Shown: positions 6,710-14,622, counted from the first letter of the stretch. The stretch: 17,789 bases of DNA from Fimbriimonadaceae bacterium (GCA_020851885.1 JADZBW010000168.1:1-17789), one strand, 5' to 3'. Program-made: numbers and translations. The notes: generated from the sequence alone by a model not told the origin.

Positions 6710-8147
6710 GCCCACGCTCCTCAAACAGACGATGAAGGTCGGCGCAGTCGCCGTCACCGTGGTTGCCTCGATTTTCTACATCCAGGCGTTCTCGAAGATC
6801 GACCCCCTGCAGAACCTTCGCAAGAAGGGGATCACCACCCCGGATCAGATGGGTATCAAGCTCAAAGACGTGCATATGGTGCAGTATCGCGGCAGTCGCC
6901 GGGTGACGGAAGCCAAAGTGGATTTGGCCTTTATCACCTCGGACCGCAGCGAGTACCGAATGCAGGGCGTCCAGGATGGGGCCTACATCGCAGAAGATGG
7001 CAAGCGCGTGCAATTCTCATCGCCCCATGCCGTCTGGCGACCGAATCGCCGCATCCTCGATGCGGACAAAGGCGCCCGAATCTGGAATGTGGACATGGAC
7101 CTCAAAACTCCGAAATTCCGCATCAATGAGAGCCGGAATACCCTCTACATTCCCGGCCAGTTCGGCGGCACTTTCTTCAAGGGATCCCTGAAATCCAACA
7201 ACCTCCTCTACGACATGAAGGAACAGGTTGCCACCGTCGGCCCAACCCATTGGGATGGAAACCTCGCTCTTGCGCTCCAGGAAGGAGACAAGCCCACCCA
7301 GAAGCGATGGGAGTTTGACAGCTCGAAGGGCGTATTCCGAGTCAAGGGCGATATCCGCACTTGGGAAAAGGGCACCGCCAGCGACGGCGAGATTATCATC
7401 CAGGCCGACACGATCGAGCACAACAACAAGACCGACGTCGTCACGGCCACCGGCCACGTCCGCTACTTCTCTCCTAAGGCCAATCTAACCTGCGAGAAGG
7501 CAGTCATCTACCGCAAGGAGAAACGCGCCGTGTTGACCGGATCGGTCGATATGCTCGTCAAGCCGAAGGACAAGCAGACCAAAGCGGAGATCGTGGAAAT
7601 CCCACCCTTCCGCCCGATGGTCCCGCTCGACATCGCCAAGGACCGACCCGACGCCCCCCCAACAACCCGCGATCCCCAACAGAAGAAGCTCGACGAGGAC
7701 CTCCAGAACCCCAAGACCCTCCGCGATTATCCGATGGCGATCACCGCCGCAAAGATCGAATACTGGTACGGCAAGGGCAATCGCCACGCGATCGTCACTG
7801 GCGACCCCCAGGCTCGCCAAGAGCTTCCCGAAGGACGCTGGCGGCACGTGTGGGCATTCCAAGCCTTTTATGACGGCGAGAAGGAGACTCTCAAAATGGA
7901 CAGTCGTCCCGGCCAAACTGAAACACACCTCCAAACTTCTCTTGGCGACGACATCCTGGCTGATGAGGTCACCGTTTCCACCAAGGAAGACGATGAGGAC
8001 ATGGAAGCCAAGGGCGTCAAAGGCAAGATCTATGGCAACTCGGATGACGGCGACGTAGGCATCAAGCCCCCGGACTCCATCAAGCCGCCCAAAGGTGGCG
8101 GCCTCAAGGGGGAGATCGGCGGCAAGGGCAAGGGCGGAGGCCGCTAG
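6693..8147 (+). CDS. LptC/LptA-like (OstA-domain) membrane-anchored envelope protein
   Basis: 484 aa. A single N-terminal transmembrane helix (about 15-31) with positive residues before it anchors the protein, as in LptC. The rest is built from short repeated beta strands. The clearest OstA/LptA-type module is at about 233-290 (EIIIQADTIEHNNKTDVVTA, then 'GHVRYFSPKANLTCEKAVIY' and 'AVLTGSV'). A second, more diverged module lies near 345-440 (ITAAKIEYWYGKGNRHAIVTG ... DDILADEVTV). In Lpt systems such beta-jellyrolls form the periplasmic bridge that carries lipopolysaccharide to the outer membrane. The N-terminal part (55-180) could be the LptC-like half. The tail (455-484) is unusual, rich in Gly, Lys and Pro and of low complexity. 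The ATG lies inside the previous gene with GGTGA 5 nt upstream. It ends sharing a CTAG with the convergent HD gene. Confidence 0.72.
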   Translation: MSHSTKPTLLKQTMKVGAVAVTVVASIFYIQAFSKIDPLQNLRKKGITTPDQMGIKLKDVHMVQYRGSRRVTEAKVDLAFITSDRSEYRMQGVQDGAYIAEDGKRVQFSSPHAVWRPNRRILDADKGARIWNVDMDLKTPKFRINESRNTLYIPGQFGGTFFKGSLKSNNLLYDMKEQVATVGPTHWDGNLALALQEGDKPTQKRWEFDSSKGVFRVKGDIRTWEKGTASDGEIIIQADTIEHNNKTDVVTATGHVRYFSPKANLTCEKAVIYRKEKRAVLTGSVDMLVKPKDKQTKAEIVEIPPFRPMVPLDIAKDRPDAPPTTRDPQQKKLDEDLQNPKTLRDYPMAITAAKIEYWYGKGNRHAIVTGDPQARQELPEGRWRHVWAFQAFYDGEKETLKMDSRPGQTETHLQTSLGDDILADEVTVSTKEDDEDMEAKGVKGKIYGNSDDGDVGIKPPDSIKPPKGGGLKGEIGGKGKGGGR

Positions 8148-8704
8148 CCGACGCCCGCCAATCCAAGGGCTTCGGCATTGCCGCGGAACGCTTGGATTAG
8201 GTTCTCGATATGCTCCTCCAAGGGAATCCCGATTCCTTCCGCTCCCGCGTCCACTTCCTCCCGATGCACTCCCGCCGCAAAGGCGGGGGTCTTCAGCTTT
8301 TTCACCACGCTCTTCACCTCGACCTCATGGATCGACTTGCTCGGGCGGACATAGGTGACGGCAGTTAGGAAGCCGCTCAGTTCGTCGCAGGCATAGAGGT
8401 ACTTCTCCATCCGAGTTTCGCGCGGTATCCCGGTGTAATCGGCATGGCTGCCGATTGCCCGGATGATTTCCAACGACCATCCCTGCGACTCCAAGAGTGT
8501 CATCCCCCAAGCCGGATGCTCGTCGGGATGGGCCTCATAGTCGAAGTCGTGCAAGAGGCCGGTGATTCCCCAGAGCTCGACGTCCTCACCCAATTGCCCG
8601 GCATACCAACGCATGGCCGTCTCGACGCCCAGACAATGGCGGCGGAGGGATTCAGAAGGAGTGTGCTCACAGAGGAGAGCCCAGGCGGCGGCGCGGTCGT
8701 GCAT
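8144..8704 (-). CDS. HD-domain (HDIG-type) phosphohydrolase
   Basis: 186-aa soluble protein of the HD superfamily of metal-dependent phosphohydrolases. The metal-binding set is visible: H23 (LRRHCLGVE), H52-D53 in 'GLLHDFDYEAHPDEHP', H87 in 'AIGSHADYTG', and D107 in 'YACDELSGF'. This matches the stand-alone HD hydrolases with the LLHD-x-DYE-x-x-P-x-x-HP signature; the substrate is unknown, with nucleotides or cyclic dinucleotides being typical for the superfamily. The gene is monocistronic and convergent with the Lpt-like gene: its TAG is the complement of CTA 8144-8146, overlapping the opposite stop. A TACAAT hexamer (8715-8710 on this strand) sits 5 nt before the ATG with no ribosome binding site in between, suggesting a leaderless transcript. 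Confidence 0.85.
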   Translation of the reverse strand: MHDRAAAWALLCEHTPSESLRRHCLGVETAMRWYAGQLGEDVELWGITGLLHDFDYEAHPDEHPAWGMTLLESQGWSLEIIRAIGSHADYTGIPRETRMEKYLYACDELSGFLTAVTYVRPSKSIHEVEVKSVVKKLKTPAFAAGVHREEVDAGAEGIGIPLEEHIENLIQAFRGNAEALGLAGVG

Positions 8705-8709
8705 GGACT

Positions 8710-8715
8710 ATTGTA
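8710..8715 (-). promoter_or_regulatory. Putative -10 element (TACAAT) of the HD gene
   Basis: TACAAT on the minus strand lies 5 nt upstream of the HD-gene ATG. No convincing -35 is visible at normal spacing. Assigned because the same arrangement recurs at other transcript starts in the window. Confidence 0.35.
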
Positions 8716-8754
8716 GTTCCTGGCAACCTCCGCACTCCGCGTTGTCTATCCGGG

Positions 8755-8760
8755 TATCTT
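8755..8760 (+). promoter_or_regulatory. Putative -10 element (TATCTT) of the DUF4127 gene
   Basis: TATCTT ends 9 nt before the DUF4127 ATG in the 65-nt divergent intergenic region. There is no clear -35 and no Shine-Dalgarno sequence between it and the start codon. Confidence 0.3.
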
Positions 8761-8769
8761 AAACCTTCC

Positions 8770-10362
8770 ATGAGGTTCCCTGCGGTGTTGGCTCTGGGCC
8801 TGCTAGCCGTTGCCGCCCACGCCGAGCGGATGATCCTCATTCCCCTCGACAACCGTCCTGCCGCCGGCCAATTCGCGCAGATGATCGGCTCGATGGCAAA
8901 CGTCCAGGTAACGATGCCGCCGTATGAGACCTTGGGTAGGTTCATTCAACCTGGCAACCCCGACGCCATTCTCGATTGGTTGGAGTCTCAGCCGCTCGAA
9001 TCCGTCAGTTCGGTGATCGCGAGCACGGACATGATCGCCTATGGCAGCCTGATCGCCAGCCGCACCAATGACACTCCCAAGGAGGTCGCGATCGCTCGCT
9101 TGGAGCGCCTCGCGAATATCCACAAGCGCTTTCCATCGACGAAGTTCTATCTCTTCAGTTCGATCATGCGGCTGGCCCCCACCGCGACACGATCGACCGC
9201 GACTTGGCGCTTGCAGCTCTCGAAATACGCCGAGCTGAAGGATCTCTATCGGCAAGAACCCAATCAGGAATTGAAGAAGCGGATCGATGCTCTCTTGGCA
9301 AAGATTCCCGCCTACGAGATCATCAAGTACGAGGAGGCTCGCGCCCGGAACGTCGAGGTGATGCGGGAACTTGTCAAGATGGTGGCGCGCAAGCAGTTCG
9401 ACTATCTGATCTTCGGCCAGGACGACGCCAAGCCCAACGGCCCCCACATCCCGGAAACGGAACGCCTGCGCAAACTGACGGCCAACCTGTACGTCACCGG
9501 CAATGTCTACTTCTGTGAGGGGATCGACCAATTGGGCAACGTCTCGCTCTCGCGTGCCCTCTTGCGCAAGTCTGGCTGGGCGCCAAAACTTCGCATCGTC
9601 TACTCGGATGATTCCAAGAAGACGCTGATTGCCGCTTACGAGTCGAAACAGATTCAAACGAGCCTTAAGGATCAAATTCTCTCGAGCGGGGCCCGCATCG
9701 TGGAGGGCGATCAGGATTACGACTACACCTTGTTCGTCAACGTCCCCGACCGCGATCCCGAGAAGTTCGCCCACTTCCAGCAGCAACTCACCCAAGAGAT
9801 CGACCAGGGATTCCCCGTCGCGGTCGCTGATATCAACATCGGCAAGGACGGAACATCGGATGCCGAGCTCTTTGCCACCCTCCTCGAAAACGACCGGATG
9901 TTCAAACTGCTCTCCTTCGCCGGATGGAATACTGCCGGGAACACATTGGGCACCGCCATTCCCGCCGCCAACGTCTACCTCTTGGCCCGCCGACTCAAAG
10001 GCGACCCGTTACAGCGCGAACTCGCTCAGCGCGAGTTCCTCCTCCACCGATTCGTGAACGATTACGCCTATCACAAGTTCACCCGACCCCAGGCCTATGC
10101 CATCATCGATGCCAATGCCCGCGCCAGTCGCGAGGAAACCTACGGCGATGCCTTCGAGGAGGTCAACAACTTCGTCGCCCAAGACCTGCGATCCCACCTC
10201 GACCGCACGTTCGAAGATCAGTTTCTGGGCCGGCGGTTCTATGCGGGAACCCAGCAGTATGAAGTAGAGGAACTCCGTGATGTCCGCATCTTCCTCCCGT
10301 GGCCCCGCGCCTATGAAGTCAGGCTGGAGTTCAAGCTCCAAGCCAAGCTCGTTGGCAACTGA
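8770..10362 (+). CDS. DUF4127 family secreted protein
   Basis: 530 aa, in the size range of the family. A signal peptide (about 1-18, MRFPAVLALGLLAVAAHA) directs export. Immediately after it come the family's hallmarks: 'ILIPLDNRP' (22-30), 'ASTDMIAYGSLIASR' (84-98), 'SIMRLAPTA' (about 131-139) and 'FGQDDAKPNGPH' (215-226). The conserved Asp, Asn and Arg residues suggest an enzyme active site, but no activity is established for DUF4127 to my knowledge. The gene stands alone: it is divergent from the HD gene by 65 nt, and 75 nt separate it from ruvA. No ribosome binding site is evident; a TATCTT hexamer lies 9 nt upstream. Confidence 0.85.
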   Translation: MRFPAVLALGLLAVAAHAERMILIPLDNRPAAGQFAQMIGSMANVQVTMPPYETLGRFIQPGNPDAILDWLESQPLESVSSVIASTDMIAYGSLIASRTNDTPKEVAIARLERLANIHKRFPSTKFYLFSSIMRLAPTATRSTATWRLQLSKYAELKDLYRQEPNQELKKRIDALLAKIPAYEIIKYEEARARNVEVMRELVKMVARKQFDYLIFGQDDAKPNGPHIPETERLRKLTANLYVTGNVYFCEGIDQLGNVSLSRALLRKSGWAPKLRIVYSDDSKKTLIAAYESKQIQTSLKDQILSSGARIVEGDQDYDYTLFVNVPDRDPEKFAHFQQQLTQEIDQGFPVAVADINIGKDGTSDAELFATLLENDRMFKLLSFAGWNTAGNTLGTAIPAANVYLLARRLKGDPLQRELAQREFLLHRFVNDYAYHKFTRPQAYAIIDANARASREETYGDAFEEVNNFVAQDLRSHLDRTFEDQFLGRRFYAGTQQYEVEELRDVRIFLPWPRAYEVRLEFKLQAKLVGN

Positions 10363-10425
10363 TCACGGCTTGACTCACTTCCGATTCTTTTCCCAGTTTC
10401 AAACCGTCAATAGGTAGACACAGGG

Positions 10426-10431
10426 TAACTT
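10426..10431 (+). promoter_or_regulatory. Putative -10 element (TAACTT) of ruvA
   Basis: TAACTT ends 6 nt before the ruvA ATG, placing the expected transcription start at or next to the A of ATG. No -35 consensus at 16-18 nt and no Shine-Dalgarno sequence are visible. The rest of the 75-nt gap after the DUF4127 gene shows no hairpin. Confidence 0.35.
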
Positions 10432-10437
10432 AAGCGC

Positions 10438-11034
10438 ATGATCGGTCGATTGCGGGGAACGTTTGTGGAGTCTGAGGGCAGCCTCGTGCTGGTCGAGTGC
10501 GCAGGCGTCGGCTATGAGGTCCAGGTTCCTGATTCCGTCCTCGCCTATATGCCGCCCGCGGGCGAGGAAGTCACCCTCCTCATCCGCCAGATCTTCCGAG
10601 AGGATGGGGTCTCCCTCTACGGATTCCTGGAGTCCTTCCAGCGCCGCCTCTTCGACCTCCTCATGACGGTCAAAGGTTGTGGTCCAAAGGTCGGCCTATC
10701 CTTGATCGGGACCCTTGGGCAGGATGCGGTGGCCGGGGCGATCCAAGCCCAGGATGCTCGCGGTTTGGCAAGGGCGCCGGGCGTGGGCGCACGACTCGCG
10801 GAGCGCATCATCCTCGAGTTGCGGGAGAAGATCGGTGAAGAGCAGTTCACCCGACGGGTGATTGCCGCTGCGGTGGTCCGAACCCAGGCCGCCCCAACCG
10901 ACGAACTGGTCGATGCCCTCCTTGCCCTTGGCTATCGCCGGTCCGAAGCTGAAAACGCCGCCCTCGACGCCCGAGAGAACGTCGACGGGGTCGAGGAGCA
11001 ACTGAGGCATGCATTGAGGGTGCTCAAGAAGTGA
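10438..11034 (+). CDS. ruvA: Holliday junction branch migration protein RuvA
   Basis: 198 aa, the usual RuvA length. It binds four-way DNA junctions as a tetramer and loads the RuvB motor. Domain I begins MIGRLRG and contains 'GVGYEVQVP' and 'FREDGVSLYGF', with E55-D56 forming the acidic pin that separates strands. Domain II has two helix-hairpin-helix motifs: 'VKGCGPKVGLS' (78-88) and 'APGVGARLAERII' (113-125). The C-terminal domain III (about 150-198), which contacts RuvB, ends in the usual three-helix bundle. ruvB follows 49 nt downstream on the same strand, so they likely form one operon. No ruvC is adjacent. Confidence 0.97.
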   Translation: MIGRLRGTFVESEGSLVLVECAGVGYEVQVPDSVLAYMPPAGEEVTLLIRQIFREDGVSLYGFLESFQRRLFDLLMTVKGCGPKVGLSLIGTLGQDAVAGAIQAQDARGLARAPGVGARLAERIILELREKIGEEQFTRRVIAAAVVRTQAAPTDELVDALLALGYRRSEAENAALDARENVDGVEEQLRHALRVLKK

Positions 11035-11083
11035 GGGCATATCTCTCCCCCGCGAGCGATGGAGGGCCCAGCTGCATCGTGCC

Positions 11084-12112
11084 ATGAGAGAGAATGAACT
11101 CAACCCCTATCCGCTGGAGGGCGATGGCGATCTTTCCCTTCGCCCCCGCCGACTAGCGGAGTTCATCGGCCAGGAACAGTTGAAATCCAACCTGGACGTC
11201 TTCCTGACCGCCGCGAAGCAGCGCTCCGAACCGCTCGACCATGTCCTCCTTTACGGCCCTCCCGGACTCGGGAAAACCACCCTCGCCCATATCATCGCCA
11301 ATGAGATGGACGCCATCGTCCACATCACCTCCGGTCCCGCGATCGAGCGGCCGGGCGATCTTGTGGGGATCCTCACCAACCTCGAACCCGGCGCGGTTCT
11401 GTTTATCGATGAGATCCACCGCCTCAGCCGCCCCGTCGAAGAGATCCTCTACCCGGCGATGGAGGATTGCAAGGTGGACATCATGATCGGCAAAGGCCCG
11501 GCCGCTCGCTCCATCCGCCTCGATGTTCCTCGCTTCACGGTCGTGGGTGCGACCACCCGTCAAGGACTCCTCACCGGCCCGTTGAGGGACCGCTTCGGGA
11601 TCATTTCCCACTTTCAATACTACGATAGCGAAGCGCTCTACCGGATCATCGAGCGCTCCGCAGGCATCCTTGGGTACCGGATCGATCCCGACGGCGCCGA
11701 AGAGATCTCCAAACGTGCGCGAGGCACGCCCAGGATCGCCAATCGACTCCTCAGACGGGTTCGAGACTTCGCCCAGGTCGATGGACTTGAAGCCATCAAC
11801 GCCGCCATCGTAGACAAAGCCTGCCGCGCGTTGGAAGTCGACCCAATGGGCCTGGACCGGGTGGACCGGATGCTCCTGCGCTCCATGATCGAGAAGTACC
11901 GGGGGGGGCCGGTCGGGCTAGATACCCTCGCTGCCACCACGGGTGAGGATTCCACCACCATCGAAGACGTCTATGAACCCTATTTGATGCAGAAGGGCTT
12001 CCTCCAAAGGACGCCCCGTGGTCGAACCGTGACGGAGCACGCTTACGTGCACCTCGGCCTCGCGGTACCCAAGAGAACGGAACCCTCGGGCCTTTTCGAC
12101 GACGCTCCATAG
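11084..12112 (+). CDS. ruvB: Holliday junction branch migration DNA helicase RuvB
   Basis: 342-aa AAA+ ATPase that forms hexameric motors on either side of RuvA and drives branch migration. Visible motifs: 'LRPRRLAEFIGQ' (19-30), Walker A GPPGLGKT (58-65), Walker B 'VLFIDEIHR' (D109-E110), sensor I GATTR (155-159), arginine-finger region 'GPLRDRFG' (R170), and sensor II 'GTPRIANRLLRRVRD'. A C-terminal winged-helix domain carries 'IEDVYEPYLMQKGFLQRTPRGR'-type residues that bind DNA. The start is slightly uncertain: GGAGGG (11061-11066) is 17 nt from the ATG, but only 5 nt from an in-frame CTG at 11072, which would add four residues. Confidence 0.97.
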   Translation: MRENELNPYPLEGDGDLSLRPRRLAEFIGQEQLKSNLDVFLTAAKQRSEPLDHVLLYGPPGLGKTTLAHIIANEMDAIVHITSGPAIERPGDLVGILTNLEPGAVLFIDEIHRLSRPVEEILYPAMEDCKVDIMIGKGPAARSIRLDVPRFTVVGATTRQGLLTGPLRDRFGIISHFQYYDSEALYRIIERSAGILGYRIDPDGAEEISKRARGTPRIANRLLRRVRDFAQVDGLEAINAAIVDKACRALEVDPMGLDRVDRMLLRSMIEKYRGGPVGLDTLAATTGEDSTTIEDVYEPYLMQKGFLQRTPRGRTVTEHAYVHLGLAVPKRTEPSGLFDDAP

Positions 12113-12178
12113 GGCGACTTTCGCCTCAATTCAAGAAAACACTGGTTGACGTTTTTCGCTTTTTGGGGGCTTCATTAT

Positions 12179-13510
12179 ATGAAGCAGTTCCTTCACGCGA
12201 TCTCGCCTTACTGGCAACCCCATCGTGGGCAGCGGGAATTCCTGGAGTGCCCAGCCAGAATCCGCGTCCTCGCTTGTGGCAGACGCTGGGGCAAGACCGA
12301 TGCCTGTGCGGCCTCCATCCTCGCGGCACTTGGATCCGACCGGCCCACCAAGCACCTGATTCTCGCTCCAACCCTCGACCAGGCCAATCTCTTGTTCGAT
12401 CGGGTCATCGAGCTTCTGGAGGCCCTTGAACCGGAGGCCAAGACCAGTGTCCGTCGCTCGCCCTATCCCAGGCTCCGCTATGGCGACCATCTCGTCACTG
12501 CCAGGTCCGGACATCTTGGCCGGGCCCTTCGCGGCAACGAGGCCACCCATATCATCGTGGACGAAGCCGCTTATGTCCCGGAGGAACTGGTGACGGAGGT
12601 TGCCATGCCGATGCTCGCAACCAACAATGGCCGCCTGACCCTGATCAGCACCCCAAACGGACTCAACCACTTCTGGCGGTTCTACCAGCTCGGAATAGAG
12701 GGCAAGCATGGAGTCTGGAGTCGCACCGCGCCGTCTTCGGAGTCGCCTCACGTCTCTGCCGACTTCCTGGAAGTTCAACGACAGCTGATCAGCGAACGCG
12801 CCTTCGCCACCGAGTACGAGGCCCAGTTCGACGAGGCCGATGGCGCCGTTTTCTCGAAAGAGATGATCGATGCGTGCCTGGTACCCCGAATTGCCCTCGA
12901 CGACGACCCGATCGTGATCGGCATCGATTGGGGCCGATACTCGGACTTCACCGCCGTCGCCGTCATGCAGGGCTTCCGCCAAGATTGTCGCTTACTGGAA
13001 ACTCGATTCTTCAACCAGCGGAACTGGCAAGCACAGACCGATGAGGTGGCTCGAATCGTCAATCGATATCCGGGCGCGACGGTGGTCGCGGACGGCACGG
13101 GCAGCGGCGACGCGGTGATCGACATGTTGACGCCCAAGATCCACGACCGCCCGGTGGCGCCGGTCACCTTCACGAACCCGGTGAAGCGACAACTGATCGA
13201 AGGACTGCGCGCTCTGATGGAAACGAAAGCGCTTCTGTTCGTCTCCGAGCCGGAGTTGGTCCGCCAACTGCTGCACTTTGAGTCCAGGGTCACTGCTGCC
13301 GGCAATACAAAGATGGAAAGCCGTTCGGGCTATCACGACGATCTTGTCATCGCGCTGGCCCTGGCCTGCTCCCACTTGGTCAGGCAGTACTCGGGCGCCG
13401 TCCATGTCGGCGTCGAGCGGGGGATCCGGCATATCTTCCGGTCCACCCCCCTCCGCCTTCCCAAGTCTCCCTTCGAGCCTGAAAGTTGGCTCCAGTTTCA
13501 TCGACCTTAA
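12179..13510 (+). CDS. Phage-type terminase large subunit (TerL)
   Basis: 443-aa DNA-packaging motor and nuclease. The N-terminal ATPase has a terminase Walker A, 'ACGRRWGKT' (32-40), Walker B 'HIIVDEAAY' (124-132; D128, E129), and coupling motif 'LTLISTPNG' (153-161). The RNase H-like nuclease has its acidic residues in 'VIGIDWGRYSDFTA' (D250), 'VVADGTGSGDAV' (D305) and 'SGYHDDLVIALALA' (D387/D388). All key residues appear intact. I chose ATG 12179 because a GGGGG run lies 9 nt upstream and the protein reads naturally from MKQFLHAISP; an in-frame TTG at 12146 is less likely. The portal gene follows after 9 nt, the normal phage order. There is no small terminase gene beside it; ruvB lies 66 nt upstream. 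Base composition resembles the neighbours, so it is not obviously recent. Confidence 0.88.
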   Translation: MKQFLHAISPYWQPHRGQREFLECPARIRVLACGRRWGKTDACAASILAALGSDRPTKHLILAPTLDQANLLFDRVIELLEALEPEAKTSVRRSPYPRLRYGDHLVTARSGHLGRALRGNEATHIIVDEAAYVPEELVTEVAMPMLATNNGRLTLISTPNGLNHFWRFYQLGIEGKHGVWSRTAPSSESPHVSADFLEVQRQLISERAFATEYEAQFDEADGAVFSKEMIDACLVPRIALDDDPIVIGIDWGRYSDFTAVAVMQGFRQDCRLLETRFFNQRNWQAQTDEVARIVNRYPGATVVADGTGSGDAVIDMLTPKIHDRPVAPVTFTNPVKRQLIEGLRALMETKALLFVSEPELVRQLLHFESRVTAAGNTKMESRSGYHDDLVIALALACSHLVRQYSGAVHVGVERGIRHIFRSTPLRLPKSPFEPESWLQFHRP

Positions 13511-13515
13511 GGAGG
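13509..13515 (+). promoter_or_regulatory. Near-perfect Shine-Dalgarno (AAGGAGG) of the portal gene
   Basis: AAGGAGG followed by TCCC and ATG at 13520; it overlaps the terminase stop codon TAA (13508-13510). It is by far the strongest ribosome binding site in the window, in contrast with host genes that mostly lack one. Confidence 0.8.
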
Positions 13516-13519
13516 TCCC

Positions 13520-14614
13520 ATGTTCAAATTCAAATCCTTGCGACGACGCCAGGCTCCGCGCGAGCTTGCCCGACAGTTGACGCTCTACGACCGCCGCGCC
13601 TCGGAAACCCCTGGCACTCCACCCGGGAGATTGCCCTATGCCGTGTACGACCAGATGCAGCAAGATGCGATGATCCAGACCATCCTGTCCGTCAAGAAGC
13701 AAGGAGTCTTGGCGGCAAAATACACTCTGAGGCCTGCGACTGAATCGGCGCAGGATCGCCGGGTCGCCGAATTCGTCCAGGAGAATTTCGACCGAATGGA
13801 GGGGTCCCCCGCAACCATCCTTGCCCAGGCGATGGATGCATTCGCCAAGGGTTGGTCGATCCAGGAAGCGGTGTATGAATTGGTGGGACCAACGCTGATG
13901 CTGGCCGCCATGCGCTCCAAAGATCCGGCGAACTTCGGGCTCGAAGTCGATGACTTCGGGCGCTTGACCGGTCTACGTCTCGATCCTGCCTTGTCAGGAC
14001 AACGGACCGGCAAGCCGGAAAGCCTGCCCAGAGACAAGTTCGTGATCTACGCCAACCGTGGCAGGTACGGACATTCAAGAGGCCGAAGCGACTTGGATGC
14101 CGCCTACCCGCACTGGCAGGCAAAGGTGCGCCTGCTCGATTCCTGGCGTCTCCATCTGGAGAAGTTTGCCAGCCCGACCGTACTCGGCAAGTACCAGCGC
14201 GGCCTCCCGGCGGAAGAAGCCGCCAGCCTCCTCGCCGCATTGGAAGGCTTGGCGAAGCGCTCGGCGATCGTGTATCCGAGCGAGATCGAGTTGGGGACCC
14301 TATCCGCCGGCAAGGAGACCTCGACCGGGTTCATGGATGCCATCGAGTTCCATAACCGGGAGATCGCCCGGTCTGTTTTGGGACAAACCCTGACCACGGA
14401 CGAGGGTCGCCGCGTGGGCTCATTGGCATTGGGCAAAGTGCATCTGCAGGTGTTTTTGCTCCAGCTCCAAGCCTTGCGTAAAGAGCTGGCCGATGTCGTG
14501 ATGACGGAGCAGGTCATCCGTCCGTTGGTGGAGCTGAACTTCGGAGCGATCCCGGTGCCAAGGTTTGAGTTTGAGGAAGTGCCATTGGAGGCATTCTCCA
14601 CGGGAGCGGTGTAG
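13520..14614 (+). CDS. Phage portal protein, DUF935 (Mu gp29-like) family
   Basis: 364-aa protein matching the DUF935 portal family, which in Mu-like phages forms the dodecameric ring through which TerL pumps DNA into the capsid. Signature stretches include 'YDQMQQDAMIQTILSVKKQGV' (about 43-63), 'AQAMDAFAKGWSIQEAVYEL' (about 103-122), 'LPRDKFVIYANRGRYGHSRG' (about 169-188), 'LLDSWRLHLEKFASPTVLGKY' and, near the C-terminus, 'EIARSVLGQTLTTDEGRRVGS'. It is somewhat shorter than typical family members and has no fused minor-head domain. It is coupled to the terminase with a 9-nt gap and a strong Shine-Dalgarno. No capsid, protease, head-completion or tail gene follows; the next gene is a convergent M48 protease. 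Confidence 0.85.
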   Translation: MFKFKSLRRRQAPRELARQLTLYDRRASETPGTPPGRLPYAVYDQMQQDAMIQTILSVKKQGVLAAKYTLRPATESAQDRRVAEFVQENFDRMEGSPATILAQAMDAFAKGWSIQEAVYELVGPTLMLAAMRSKDPANFGLEVDDFGRLTGLRLDPALSGQRTGKPESLPRDKFVIYANRGRYGHSRGRSDLDAAYPHWQAKVRLLDSWRLHLEKFASPTVLGKYQRGLPAEEAASLLAALEGLAKRSAIVYPSEIELGTLSAGKETSTGFMDAIEFHNREIARSVLGQTLTTDEGRRVGSLALGKVHLQVFLLQLQALRKELADVVMTEQVIRPLVELNFGAIPVPRFEFEEVPLEAFSTGAV

Positions 14615-14622
14615 GTTGATTC

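Noticed and set aside
8803..9795. 330-aa minus-strand open frame opposite the DUF4127 gene
   Set aside because: Shadow of codon bias in a GC-rich gene; the sense protein has family motifs.
12111..12157. Terminator between ruvB and terL
   Set aside because: The GGCGA/TCGCC hairpin (12113-12125) has only 5-6 bp, a 3-nt loop and no T tract. The GAAAAC/GTTTTTC pair further on is AT-rich and imperfect. Neither is convincing.
12146..12180. TTGACG (12146) with TTATAT (12175) as a promoter for terL, or TTG 12146 as its start
   Set aside because: The spacing between the hexamers is 23 nt, too long, and the -10 would overlap the ATG. The TTG start adds residues without family similarity, while ATG 12179 has a G-rich site at good distance.
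12179..14614. A complete prophage or insertion sequence
   Set aside because: Only two phage genes are present; no integrase, transposase, capsid, tail, lysis gene or flanking direct repeats were seen.
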